Positions 17,617 through 26,393 of a stretch of DNA of 64,000 nt are shown piece after piece. A model generated the notes under the pieces. It ran no database searches. It had not been told where the DNA came from and was given only the letters and a program-made list of their open reading frames with translations. The stretch is from positions 35,761 through 99,760 of the forward strand of contig NZ_JACJTO010000012.1 of the NCBI RefSeq assembly GCF_014698755.1, written 5' to 3'. Both the position numbers and the translations under genes were made by a program. The first letter of the stretch is position 1; each line of letters starts with the position of its first letter. This DNA is from Aphanizomenon flos-aquae FACHB-1287. Lineage in GTDB: Bacteria > Cyanobacteriota > Cyanobacteriia > Cyanobacteriales > Nostocaceae.

Positions 17617-18891
17617 CTATGCAAGAAATAGTGCTACCTTTGTAATCCAATCTAAGGCAGATCCTACTTGCTCTGGATGTTTCCCCAGCCAAGTAACTAC
17701 TTCTTTAACCTTGTTTACTTGTCCATGACTCATTAGATTCATAAATTCCTTTTCTCTGTCTCTGATTGATTGTTCTGGAGTCTGTAAAATCTCCTGAATT
17801 ACCCATTTTTTCATAAGTGGTGAAGTGAAAGAATAGAACTTTTCGGTTTCTATAGCACTGGAAGTAATTACAATCACACCCTGTTCTTGCAACCTAATTA
17901 AAGATCGTCCATCTTGTGTAAAAATGCGGCCAATGCCTTTTAATTTAAACTTTAGCTCCCCTATATGACCTCCCATATCTAATAAGGCTATCAGCATTAA
18001 CAACACCTGTTCTTTAGGATTACATCTACGCCAAATTGTTTGGAAAATCTGTTGAGTATCTCTTTCAAAATTCCCAGCAAATGAGTTAATATTGGCATTA
18101 TTCCCATTCTGTAGCTCTCTGTACAGAAAAAAACCAGCAGTTTGTACTAAAGTCGGATGTCCACCAGTAATATTAATAATTTCATGTCGTAATGTTGGTG
18201 GTCTAATTATTGTCAATAGTTCCACTAATTCCTCAGTTGTGAACAATTTTAGAGGTTGAAATAAATAGTGATTGTACCAAGGAGAAGCATTGGGATTAAG
18301 TTTAGGACCTAGTTCATTGAGGCGCTGGAGTGAAGCCACAATCATGGAGAAGTGTTCACTTTCTTCAGCATGAACAGCCAAACTACGACACTGGGCTAAA
18401 AATGTTTCCATTTCATTCTCAGTGTATTGGTTATTTGTTACCAATGCTGCATCAAAATCATCTACCAACAGTAGTAAAAACTTATTTTTTCTACCCAGTA
18501 TCCGTAATGCTTGACGCAAACTATCACCAGTCACCGTTTTTTCGAGTAACGGCTTGATTTCAACCTGTAGTTCTGGTTCACTGTCTAATTTATCGTGTAG
18601 CAAACTTACAGATTCACGCCAAAAACCACCAGGAGTGAAGGGAATGAGATTTTGACTTTGACAATTGAGGATAACAGGGATACCTTGGGATGGGTCTAAG
18701 CCATATTCAGTCCATATTTGCTTGTTAGCCAATTTACGCAAGAAAGAAGACTTACCCATTCCCGGACCACCCCAAATAGCGAAATGGCTGCGGTTATAGA
18801 TTTGGTCAAAAGCAAAGTTAATTTCTGATTTCCGTCCTATAAAACTTTCTGTGGGAACTGGTTTTCCAGGAAAAAAAGGATTGGGAGTCAT
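17617..18891 (-). CDS. STAND-like P-loop ATPase, first gene of the receptor cluster
   Basis: This 424-residue ATPase has Walker A GGPGMGKS (41-48) and Walker B FLLLLVDDFD (138-147). A sensor/lid region contains GGHPTLVQTAGFFLY, the same logic as GHPYFTQ in the two neighbours. A winged-helix-like segment (about 290-360) follows, then a helical tail (EFMNLMSHGQVNKVKEVVTW) that could be a small protein-protein interaction domain. There is no membrane segment. The start ATG 18891 opens the predicted three-gene set. The family resembles archaeal-type ATPase/STAND proteins. A signalling or conflict role is inference. Confidence 0.7.
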   Translation of the reverse strand: MTPNPFFPGKPVPTESFIGRKSEINFAFDQIYNRSHFAIWGGPGMGKSSFLRKLANKQIWTEYGLDPSQGIPVILNCQSQNLIPFTPGGFWRESVSLLHDKLDSEPELQVEIKPLLEKTVTGDSLRQALRILGRKNKFLLLLVDDFDAALVTNNQYTENEMETFLAQCRSLAVHAEESEHFSMIVASLQRLNELGPKLNPNASPWYNHYLFQPLKLFTTEELVELLTIIRPPTLRHEIINITGGHPTLVQTAGFFLYRELQNGNNANINSFAGNFERDTQQIFQTIWRRCNPKEQVLLMLIALLDMGGHIGELKFKLKGIGRIFTQDGRSLIRLQEQGVIVITSSAIETEKFYSFTSPLMKKWVIQEILQTPEQSIRDREKEFMNLMSHGQVNKVKEVVTWLGKHPEQVGSALDWITKVALFLA

Positions 18892-19377
18892 GGTGAGTTT
18901 ACTTCTGGAGGCCGAGAAAATAGCTGATTTTACGTATAATTTCAGTATACCATCAAAATTGTACTTGTTAGATCACTTAAAAGCAATATCCAATCAGAAT
19001 TTAATGTTTTTATAACAAGTATTATATTATACTAATTTTTATCCTATTACCAGATGATTCGCAGTTACAGCTAAGTAGGTTGACGTTAAAAATTGTCGTG
19101 ATAGCGAGGTAAGAGGTCATAGGTAAGACTAAAAAAGTTTAGCCCTTGAGTACATCATAAGCAAAATCCGAACAAAAAATCTCATAAAGCTTGCTAAGTA
19201 CGAGAAATAAGCCTTATATTTGAATATAATGGCAAAATATTCAATATTCCCCTGTTTTCTGTTCCCTGTTTCCTTTTACTGAAATTTTAGACTTAAAAGA
19301 TGTTTTAAAAATTGACGACGATTATGAATCGCTGCTGAAAAGTGAACAATTCAAAAATAAAGTATGAATAATAAACT
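18892..19377. other. Intergenic region, no gene seen
   Basis: This AT-rich region lies upstream of the ATPase cluster and should hold its promoter. No convincing reading frame or RNA gene was seen. Confidence 0.5.
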
Positions 19378-19432
19378 CTTACCAATTACCAATTACCAAT
19401 TACCTATTACCTATTACCAATTACCAATTACT
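19378..19432. repeat. CAATTAC/CTATTAC STRR
   Basis: Seven to eight tandem heptamers of the type CAATTAC/CTATTAC run into the stop-codon end of the J-domain gene. The same family is seen near 42430-42480, 37406-37488 and inside gcvP. Confidence 0.85.
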
Positions 19433-20036
19433 AAAGCTTTAATTCCAACCGTTGAAAATCCTGCTGTACCTCATTCCACAGAGCTTTATTATATGGGTCA
19501 GTTTTTAAGGCTTTTTTCAGATAAATTCTAGCCTTTGGTAATTGGTTTTCTGCAATTAACGCTCGTCCCCAGATTTGATAAGCAATTGCTAACCATTGAC
19601 GCACCTCCATATCTGCTGGTAAACGGGCCATTAAAGCTTCTGCTAGAGCAATAGCCTGGGGAAAACGTCTTTCCTGTAAAAACCGCTGTAACTGTTCATA
19701 AGTCTTCCATTTTAACCGTTTTTCTATATCCTCTAAATTTGGGGGGTGAGATGTAACCGTTGTTTTTGGGTCTGCTGATTGAGTTTGAACCTGTGTAGTG
19801 CTAGAAGCATAAGTTTTCTCCCCACCAGACTTTGACCTAAAATCCTCCGAAGGTAAGACAGTTTGTAGGAATTTATAAGCTTCAGTTACCGCAATAAATT
19901 TGTCTTTGGCTTTGAGATCATCTGGATTAATATCAGGATGATATTGCTGTACCAATCGGCGATAGGACGCTTTAACATCAGCAAAAGAAGCTCCCGACCT
20001 TAAACCTAATATCCGGTAATAATCTTCAAGATTCAT
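19431..20036 (-). CDS. J-domain protein with C-terminal TPR-like region
   Basis: This 201-residue protein starts with a J domain (DYYRILGLRSGASFADVKAS, HPD at 33-35) that would stimulate an Hsp70/DnaK ATPase. A Ser/Thr-rich linker (about 68-100) and a helical TPR-like segment (ALAEALMARLPADMEVRQWL ... ARIYLKKALKTDPYNKALW) follow. It lacks the Gly/Phe and zinc-finger regions of full DnaJ, so it is a class-III (type C) J protein, probably a targeting cochaperone. Its 3' end abuts an STRR. ATG 20036 lacks a strong ribosome-binding site. Confidence 0.88.
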   Translation of the reverse strand: MNLEDYYRILGLRSGASFADVKASYRRLVQQYHPDINPDDLKAKDKFIAVTEAYKFLQTVLPSEDFRSKSGGEKTYASSTTQVQTQSADPKTTVTSHPPNLEDIEKRLKWKTYEQLQRFLQERRFPQAIALAEALMARLPADMEVRQWLAIAYQIWGRALIAENQLPKARIYLKKALKTDPYNKALWNEVQQDFQRLELKL

Positions 20037-20054
20037 GTTGCTTTGCTTAACTCC

Positions 20055-20142
20055 AATTCAAAATTCAAAACTAAAAATTCAAAACCAAAAATCCAAAATG
20101 AGTAATTCATAATTTTGAATCTTACATCTTGAATTTTGAATC
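20055..20142. repeat. Inverted AAAATTCA-type short repeats
   Basis: Repeated CAAAATTCAAAA-like words on the left and TTTTGAAT-like words on the right form a loose inverted repeat. It lies between the J-domain gene and clpP and could form a hairpin in the transcript. Confidence 0.6.
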
Positions 20143-20154
20143 ATTTTTCACTAT

Positions 20155-20748
20155 TTAAATACGTTCTTCAATCACACGATCAATTAAACCGTATTCTTTA
20201 GCCTCTTGAGCAGACATAAAAAAGTCACGATCCATGTCTTTTTCAATCTTGCTTAAAGGTTGAGTAGTGTTATCAGCATAAATTTGATTTAACTGACTCC
20301 GAATTCGTAGAATTTCCCTAGCTTCGATTTCGATATCAGAAGCTTGTCCGCGAGTTCCACCAGAAGGTTGATGAATCATAATCCGGGAGTGAGGTAAAGC
20401 CATGCGTTTACCCTTGGCTCCAGCAGCCAATAGGAAAGATCCCATAGAAGCAGCTAAACCGACACAGATTGTGACCACATCAGACTTGATATGTTGCATG
20501 GTATCATAAATTGCCAAACCAGATGTCACCATACCACCAGGGGAATTGATATATAAATAAATATCCTTTCCTGGATCATCGGAATCCAAATACAGCATGA
20601 CAGCAATAATTTGGTTAGCAATTTCATCATCTACATCTCTTCCTAAGAAAATAATTCTTTCCCGGTAAAGACGGTCATAAATGCTAATCCAATCTGTATA
20701 TTGTCCACCGGGCATCCGGTAAGGAACTTTAGGCACACCTATAGGCAT
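20155..20748 (-). CDS. clpP: ATP-dependent Clp protease proteolytic subunit
   Basis: This is an active ClpP serine peptidase that degrades substrates unfolded by Clp AAA+ partners. The catalytic triad is visible: Ser101 in GLAASMGSF, His126 in RIMIHQP, and an Asp near 175 in [10 protein letters not shown]. At 197 residues the length is normal. It follows clpR on the same strand, as in the cyanobacterial clpR-clpP3 arrangement, where the two form a mixed core, so clpP3 is the likely paralogue (inference from position). An unusually long STRR separates the two genes. Confidence 0.93.
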   Translation of the reverse strand: MPIGVPKVPYRMPGGQYTDWISIYDRLYRERIIFLGRDVDDEIANQIIAVMLYLDSDDPGKDIYLYINSPGGMVTSGLAIYDTMQHIKSDVVTICVGLAASMGSFLLAAGAKGKRMALPHSRIMIHQPSGGTRGQASDIEIEAREILRIRSQLNQIYADNTTQPLSKIEKDMDRDFFMSAQEAKEYGLIDRVIEERI

Positions 20749-20768
20749 TTGCGGTACTCCGTTTGTAA

Positions 20769-21015
20769 TTGGTCAGTGGTTATTGGTCAGTGGTCATTGG
20801 TTATTGGTCATTGGTTATTGGTCATTGGTCATTGGTTATTGGTTATTGGTCATTGGTCATTGGTCATTGGTCATTGGTCATTGGTCATTGGTCATTGGTC
20901 ATTGGTCATTGGTCAGTTTTCACCCATCACCCATCACCTATTACCTATTACCCATCACCCATCACCTATTACCCATCACCTATTACCTATCACCTATTAC
21001 CCATTACCCATCACC
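20769..21015. repeat. Large two-part STRR between clpR and clpP
   Basis: About 20 heptamers of TTGGTCA/TTGGTTA (20769-20910) are followed by about 14 of the CACCCAT/CACCTAT/TACCTAT type (20921-21015). The two halves are partly complementary, so a transcript crossing them could fold into a long imperfect hairpin. Confidence 0.9.
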
Positions 21016-21025
21016 TATTACCTAG

Positions 21026-21688
21026 TTAAAGCACACCTATGGGGAGTGGGGGATTAGCGAGTTCTTCCTTCCTGAAAACCCTGTCAATTAAACCATACTC
21101 CTTAGCTTCGTCGGGAGTCATGTATAAAAGACGATCCATATCCTTGCTAATCTTTGCTGCATCTTGTCCAGTTGTCCGAGCCAAAATTTCCAGCATAGAA
21201 GCTTTATTTGCCAAAACTTCCCGAGCACGAATTTGAATATCCGTTGCTTGTCCTTGGGCGTAGCTCTTAGGCTGATGCAGGATAATAGAAGAATTAGGCA
21301 AACTAGCACGACACCCTTTTGTTCCAGCACTAAGAATCATCGCAGCCATACCCATTGCCGAACCAATACAAATGGTGTGGATGGGGGGTTTGATATATTT
21401 CATAGTGTCATAGATAGCGAAGGCTTCGGTTTCAAAACCGATAGGTTCGCCACTGTAACCAGAAGTACCTGTAGAGTTGATGTAGATTTTAATTGGCTTT
21501 TCGGGGTCGTCAGACTGTAAGTACAGCAATTCAGCGACGATTAATTCCGTAACAGCCGGAACAAGCGGCATACCCAGATAAACAATCCGCTCCTTTAAAA
21601 GTAGAGAAGGTAAATCTGGTGGCGGTGTCCGGTAGGAGCTATCGCCAGAATAGGGGGCTTGCACAGCCTTGAGGTGAGAAATATCCAT
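21026..21688 (-). CDS. clpR: ClpR, ClpP-like subunit lacking the active serine
   Basis: This 220-residue ClpP homologue has the nucleophile position changed. Where ClpP has AASMGS, this protein has SAMGMAAM, placing Gly113 at the catalytic Ser. The His in SIILHQP (138) is kept. An insertion before the active site (NSTGTSGYSGEPIGF) is typical of cyanobacterial ClpR. ClpR assembles with ClpP3 into the essential mixed Clp core. The overall call is secure. ATG 21688 starts a frame with weak upstream signals. Confidence 0.92.
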   Translation of the reverse strand: MDISHLKAVQAPYSGDSSYRTPPPDLPSLLLKERIVYLGMPLVPAVTELIVAELLYLQSDDPEKPIKIYINSTGTSGYSGEPIGFETEAFAIYDTMKYIKPPIHTICIGSAMGMAAMILSAGTKGCRASLPNSSIILHQPKSYAQGQATDIQIRAREVLANKASMLEILARTTGQDAAKISKDMDRLLYMTPDEAKEYGLIDRVFRKEELANPPLPIGVL

Positions 21689-22122
21689 AGCAACTAATCG
21701 CCTGAAACTATGCCGTTAATGTATTACATCCTAGCGCGATGGTCGCCTAATTTAGGGTGTGGATTTCTCCCTGATAGTAAAAAAAGCTAGATTCTGGTGG
21801 AGTTAGTTAAAAAAATATAATTCAGACCGATCAACTGATGAACAGTTGGAACAGTTAGAAATCTTCTTAAATTCCCATAAAAGTTTTATAGGACAAAGGT
21901 TATAGAACGTTGGTTTCTGCCAAACCCTTATCTGCTATTATAAGCGATCGCACAACAAAATAATTTTTAGTCAATTCATCCAAAATGTGGTTCGTACATT
22001 ATTTTATACAGTATATGTAATTTTAAATAGGAATTATTAATTCAATATGCAGAATTTAACCTCCAGAGGTCGTTGACAATGGTATCATTCAGGAATTACA
22101 AAAAGTAAAGGGCGATTTTACT
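21689..22122. other. Divergent intergenic region clpR/gpmI
   Basis: This gap should carry promoters for both divergent genes. A HIP1 octamer lies near 21944. No gene or clear RNA structure was seen. Confidence 0.5.
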
Positions 22123-23721
22123 ATGACCAAAGCACCTGTTGCTCCTGTGGTGCTAGTCATTCTAGATGGATGGGGCTACTGTGAGGAAAAGCGAGGAAAC
22201 GCAATTAGCGCTGCCAAAACTCCGATTATGGACAGTTTATGGGCTGCTTATCCCCACACCCTCATTCGCACATCAGGAAAAGCCGTAGGGTTGCCAGAAG
22301 GTCAGATGGGCAACTCGGAAGTTGGTCATTTGAACATTGGCGCTGGTCGAGTCGTACCCCAAGAACTGGTACGGATATCAGATGCTGTAGAAGACGGTTC
22401 TTTAGCGGCAAACCCAGCCCTTGTCAAAATTTGCCAGGAAGTTCGTTCTGCTAATGGCAAGTTACATCTAGTGGGGCTTTGTTCTGATGGCGGAGTGCAT
22501 TCCCATATTACCCATCTATTTGGACTGCTTGACTTAGCAAAGGAACAGCAACTTTCACAAGTTTGTATCCACGCCATTACTGATGGCCGTGACACCAAGC
22601 CGACAGATGCCATCAACGTTATTCAGCAATTAGAAGACTACATAGATAATACTGGTATTGGTGAAATCGCTACAATCAGCGGTCGCTATTATGCCATGGA
22701 TCGTGACCATCGTTGGGATCGAGTCCAACGGGCTTACGATGTGATGACAACAGATAGCGCCGGCAATGGACTCACGGCTGTAGAGGTATTAAAATCATCC
22801 TACGCTGAAGGTGTTACTGATGAGTTTCTTCTCCCAGTTCGTCTGCGTCCAGGCGCGGTAGAATCTGGTGATGGGGTAATATTTTTTAATTTCCGCCCCG
22901 ACCGGGCCAGAGAACTAACTCAAGCTTTTGTTAGTCACACTTTTAGCGGTTTTGAAAGACAGCCAATTCAACCGCTTTCTTTTGTAACTTTTACCCAGTA
23001 TGATCCAGAATTACCTGTTTCTGTGGCCTTCGCACCGCAAAATCTGAGTAATATTCTGGGTGAAGTGATCGCCAAGCGCGGTTTAAAGCAGTTCAGAACG
23101 GCGGAAACTGAAAAATATGCTCATGTCACCTATTTCTTTAATGGGGGAATGGAAGATGCTTGTGTGGGAGAAGACCGGGAATTAGTCAGTAGTCCCATGG
23201 TGGCGACTTATGATCAAGCCCCAGCGATGTCAGCACAAGCTGTGACAGATGTAGCGATCGCTGCCATTAGAAAGGGCATCTACTCCCTGGTGGTAATGAA
23301 CTATGCTAACCCAGATATGGTAGGGCATACAGGGCAAATTCCCGCTACTGTCACAGCTATTGAAACAGTAGATCGCTGTTTAGGTCGTCTCGTTGATACT
23401 ATTGGTAAGGCTGGTGGTACAGTAATTATTACGGCTGATCACGGTAACGCTGAGTATATGCTAGATGAAGGTGGTCATCCTTGGACGGCACATACTACTA
23501 ACCCAGTTCCGTTAATTTTGGTAGAAGGTGAAAAAGCCAAAATACCTGGATATGGGACAAATGTAGAATTAAGAAATGATGGCAAATTAGCCGATATTGC
23601 CCCAACTATTCTGAATATTTTACAGATATCCCAACCGCAAGAAATGACAGGGCAATCATTACTTAAGCCCGCAGAATATGATTTACAACTAACTCGCACT
23701 CCTGTAAAAGTAGGGTTGTAA
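22123..23721 (+). CDS. gpmI: 2,3-bisphosphoglycerate-independent phosphoglycerate mutase
   Basis: This glycolytic enzyme interconverts 3- and 2-phosphoglycerate using two Mn ions. The alkaline-phosphatase-like core is visible: VVLVILDGWGYCEEKRGNA at the N-terminus, nucleophile Ser65 in GQMGNSEVGH, HAITDGRDTKP, ADHGNAEYM and GGHPWTAHT near the C-terminus. At 532 residues the length is normal for cyanobacteria. The ATG at 22123 is well placed but has only a weak ribosome-binding site. A palindrome (23737-23760) and then secG follow on the same strand. Confidence 0.96.
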   Translation: MTKAPVAPVVLVILDGWGYCEEKRGNAISAAKTPIMDSLWAAYPHTLIRTSGKAVGLPEGQMGNSEVGHLNIGAGRVVPQELVRISDAVEDGSLAANPALVKICQEVRSANGKLHLVGLCSDGGVHSHITHLFGLLDLAKEQQLSQVCIHAITDGRDTKPTDAINVIQQLEDYIDNTGIGEIATISGRYYAMDRDHRWDRVQRAYDVMTTDSAGNGLTAVEVLKSSYAEGVTDEFLLPVRLRPGAVESGDGVIFFNFRPDRARELTQAFVSHTFSGFERQPIQPLSFVTFTQYDPELPVSVAFAPQNLSNILGEVIAKRGLKQFRTAETEKYAHVTYFFNGGMEDACVGEDRELVSSPMVATYDQAPAMSAQAVTDVAIAAIRKGIYSLVVMNYANPDMVGHTGQIPATVTAIETVDRCLGRLVDTIGKAGGTVIITADHGNAEYMLDEGGHPWTAHTTNPVPLILVEGEKAKIPGYGTNVELRNDGKLADIAPTILNILQISQPQEMTGQSLLKPAEYDLQLTRTPVKVGL

Positions 23722-23736
23722 ATTCGTAAAATGGTA

Positions 23737-23760
23737 GGGGTTTAGCATTGCTAAATCCCC
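23737..23760 (+). terminator. Hairpin GGGGTTTAG...CTAAATCCCC
   Basis: A 9-bp stem with one bulge and a short loop lies 15 bp after gpmI. No strong T-run follows. It may be a palindromic repeat or a weak terminator/attenuator before secG. Confidence 0.45.
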
Positions 23761-23798
23761 ACTGAGTTGATAACTTCTTATAAACAACATTTCTAAAT

Positions 23799-24032
23799 AT
23801 GGCAATTACTAACATCATCCAAGGTATTTGGGCATTTTCCGCTCTAGGTTTGATAATCCTCGTTTTGTTACATAGTCCTAAAGGTGATGGTATTGGCGCT
23901 ATTGGTGGACAAGCGCAATTATTTAGCAGTACCAAAAGTGCCGAAAATACTTTAAATCGAGTTACTTGGGCATTGGTCGTAATTTTTATGGGTTTAACTG
24001 TGGTTTTAAGTGCTAATTGGTTGCCTAAATAA
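23799..24032 (+). CDS. secG: Protein translocase subunit SecG
   Basis: This 77-residue protein has two membrane helices (about 7-27 and 55-74) and the conserved loop HSPKGDGIGAIGGQAQLFSS between them. SecG joins SecY and SecE in the Sec translocon of the plasma and thylakoid membranes. It lies 77 bp after gpmI, an arrangement often seen in cyanobacteria and other bacteria. Confidence 0.92.
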   Translation: MAITNIIQGIWAFSALGLIILVLLHSPKGDGIGAIGGQAQLFSSTKSAENTLNRVTWALVVIFMGLTVVLSANWLPK

Positions 24033-24044
24033 TTGAAACTGAAA

Positions 24045-24842
24045 ATGGGAAAAATTACCCAAAATCAAAACTTTTGGCAAAGATTAATAGCAGTTCTGAC
24101 TTTAGCAATAACTACAGGACTGCTAGTTATTTTTATGAATTTTCAAGTTAATGCTGTTGTTAGGAAACAGGGAACAGATAACAGGGAACAGGAGAAAAAT
24201 ATTCAATTATCTAATTCTACCATACCTATTCTCCAAAAACCCCATCCTTTACCACCAACTTTGGAAAAATGGCAAGATAAAACAAATAGTGGTGATTATT
24301 TTGATCAAATTAAATCTACTAAAGTTGGTTATTTAATTTGGTCAAATTTTCCAGTCAAGGTAAAAATAGAATCACCAATAAATATCAGTGAAAAGCAGTC
24401 AGAAATATGGATTAATAATGTTTTACAAGCAGTGCAAGAATGGAGTATTTATTTACCTTTACAAGTAGTTGAAAAATCCGCTGTGGCTGAGATTACAATT
24501 ATGGGAAAAGCGCCACCTTTACAGCGTGAACCTAATGGTAAAATACTGCGTGCACGTTCAGCTTTAACCATTTATGATTTATATACTGAAAATAATATTT
24601 TATCTCACCGATTTACAATTCTGTTGAGTCCCAACCAAACTAATAATTATGTACTATCAGCAGCCCGGCATGAACTTGGTCATGCTTTGGGAATTTGGGG
24701 TCATAGTCTTTTAGAAACTGATACTATGTATTTTTCTCAAGTTCGCAACCCGCCATTTATTTCTGTTAGAGATGTAAATACTTTAAAACGGGTTTATGAA
24801 CAACCTACAGGTTTGGGTTGGTCTGTTTTGAGGAAAGAGTAA
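24045..24842 (+). CDS. Secreted matrixin-like zinc metalloprotease
   Basis: This protein of about 265 residues has an N-terminal membrane/signal segment (about 11-32) and a zinc site HELGHALGIWGHS (His 209, 213 and 220), followed by ETDTMYFSQV, a likely Met-turn. The spacing HExxHxxGxxxH is one residue longer than the classic metzincin pattern. Between the signal and the mature domain a tandem AACAGGGAACAG-type repeat (24162-24194) is translated in frame. ATG 24045 is used. An in-frame TTG at 24033 abuts the secG stop. Its substrate is unknown. Confidence 0.75.
   Translation: MGKITQNQNFWQRLIAVLTLAITTGLLVIFMNFQVNAVVRKQGTDNREQEKNIQLSNSTIPILQKPHPLPPTLEKWQDKTNSGDYFDQIKSTKVGYLIWSNFPVKVKIESPINISEKQSEIWINNVLQAVQEWSIYLPLQVVEKSAVAEITIMGKAPPLQREPNGKILRARSALTIYDLYTENNILSHRFTILLSPNQTNNYVLSAARHELGHALGIWGHSLLETDTMYFSQVRNPPFISVRDVNTLKRVYEQPTGLGWSVLRKE
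24162..24194. repeat. Intragenic GGAACAG STRR in metalloprotease
   Basis: Tandem copies of the unit GGGAACAG(A/G) are read in frame as KQGTDNREQE just after the signal segment. Similar words occur at 37406-37440. Confidence 0.75.
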
Positions 24843-24850
24843 AGATGATA

Positions 24851-24903
24851 CAGTGTTTTCCCCTGAATATGAGGTACAAAGTTAAATCATGAAACTCTTG
24901 TGG
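24851..24903 (+). repeat. 53-bp dispersed repeat, copy 1
   Basis: It matches the reverse complement of 50915-50967 with four mismatches and no gaps. A small hairpin (GGGCATCTTGCCC) follows directly at 24907-24919. It is likely a remnant of a mobile-element end. Confidence 0.8.
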
Positions 24904-25112
24904 TGCGGGCATCTTGCCCCCTAGATATATACCTTATAACACTGATAAGTTATCATTTAGCTTAGTGGTTTTTTGTTGTGCTTATGCGCTAGAGATAGTT
25001 CTTCCTCATCGGTTCTATGATAACAAGTTTTTCCGTCGGTGTCAAGAGCTTTTACCAGCAAATTGCGAGGCTGTGAAAAGTAAATTTGATTTTTGACAGC
25101 CTCATGATTTGA

Positions 25113-26081
25113 TTAAACGCGACGTAGGTTCATAAGTTCTTGAGGAGAAGCTAACATATCAATAGCTACAAAGAATATTTTTCCGTCGGGATTAATTAAG
25201 AAACGCCAAGAAATATTCATACCAACAGTCACACCAAACCAAGGAGTTTGTACTACTCCTGTGATTTTCAGTTGCTTAGAACCGTCTGGTTGAACTTCAC
25301 AGATACCTTGTTGCGGCATCATGTTAAGTCCCTGCGCTTCTTCACGCATATATTTAGTAATTGCTTCCCGGCCTATAATAGGCTTTTGGAATGGTGGTTG
25401 TAGAGCACCGTCAGTAGTAAATAGCGCAATAGCAGCATCAAAATTATCTGCATTCATGGCTTCAATATAGCCTAATACAGCGGGTTCTGTAATCCCGTCA
25501 ATTTGCACTGAAGAGATAACAGGGGTTGTGCGTTGGAAAGCAGGTTCGGTACTTGCTTTAGGATAACTACTAGGACCAAGATCAGAAGTATCAAACCCCA
25601 TATCCACTACAGTATTCCGCAATACAGTAATTTGCTGACCTGGATCAAGTTTTTGTGTAGTTTCTAATACAAATTTTACACCAGGAGACATTTGATAACC
25701 AGGGGGGATAGGAGCAATAACTCCCTGTTTCATTAATTCTCCTAACTCATACCAGAAAGCTAGTTTGGTATTAACGCTGAAGAAACCATAGGAACGGCTA
25801 ATAGGAGTATCAGCGCGGCTGGCTAAATCCCGCATGACCTTTGTTTGTTCTTCGCGGGTCATTTGCTTAATTTGGTTCAGCAGACCTTCAGCTAGTTGTA
25901 AACGGGCTGAACCGGGAGCGGCGGGAGTAATGGTTTTACCCATTTCAGTGTAAGCATACCAAAGATAAGCTAATTGATCATCAACATTAAGTTGATCAAA
26001 TAACGCTATAGTTGCAGGAATAGGACTAGGAACTTGAGTATTAGAAAAAATAGTTTGAGCGGACTGGATAGTTAAAGCCAC
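25113..26081 (-). CDS. Orange carotenoid protein (OCP family)
   Basis: This 322-residue photoprotective protein binds a keto-carotenoid and, when activated by strong light, quenches phycobilisomes. It has the all-helical N-terminal domain (IALFDQLNVDDQLAYLWYAY ... ADTPISRSYGFFS), a linker, and an NTF2-like C-terminal domain (VLGYIEAMNADNFDAA ... VVQTPWFGVTVGMNI) with the Tyr and Trp expected to bind the carotenoid keto group. GTG 26081 is chosen because GGAG lies 9 bases upstream. The linker after DMGF lacks an obvious Arg at the position of Arg155 in classic OCP1, so the subfamily (OCP1, OCP2 or OCPX) is open. No FRP gene is in the window. Confidence 0.92.
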   Translation of the reverse strand: MALTIQSAQTIFSNTQVPSPIPATIALFDQLNVDDQLAYLWYAYTEMGKTITPAAPGSARLQLAEGLLNQIKQMTREEQTKVMRDLASRADTPISRSYGFFSVNTKLAFWYELGELMKQGVIAPIPPGYQMSPGVKFVLETTQKLDPGQQITVLRNTVVDMGFDTSDLGPSSYPKASTEPAFQRTTPVISSVQIDGITEPAVLGYIEAMNADNFDAAIALFTTDGALQPPFQKPIIGREAITKYMREEAQGLNMMPQQGICEVQPDGSKQLKITGVVQTPWFGVTVGMNISWRFLINPDGKIFFVAIDMLASPQELMNLRRV

Positions 26082-26393
26082 AATCGTTATCTCCAAGATT
26101 ATGTGTTTATTAGTCGCTGTTAAGACTTAAGCCAAAAATGTTTATTATGAACTTAATATCTATATGAAGTAATTTAATTGAGATCTTAATTTTTGTAAAG
26201 ATCTAGAAATTACCAATTGACAAAACGCTTAATTTATGATCAGAAAATCTTTTTCAAAAGGGGCTATTTCTAGTACCATAATTGTTACAGGATGATCCGG
26301 TAAGCGATACAATTGAGGGTGGGGAAAGCCTACAGAATTAACAATTGCATATCGATATGGTTGTTTTAACACCAAATTTTAGAGGAATAATAT
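26082..26393. promoter_or_regulatory. Divergent control region of OCP and small gene
   Basis: This 312-bp gap between divergent starts must hold both promoters. No specific operator was recognised. Confidence 0.35.

Noticed and set aside
10927..18891. Interpretation of the receptor cluster as an amino-acid ABC transporter
   Set aside because: No permease or ABC-type ATPase is present; the NTPases have STAND-like motifs and are fused to the binding domain through one membrane helix.
20701..21057. Plus-strand frames across the clpR-clpP gap encoding VIGHWSLVIGHW-type repeats
   Set aside because: They are translations of a heptamer repeat, which is open in several frames at once, and they overlap clpP on the other strand.
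24914..25096. 60-codon frame between the metalloprotease and OCP
   Set aside because: No ribosome-binding site, no recognisable domain, and it starts at the edge of a dispersed repeat.
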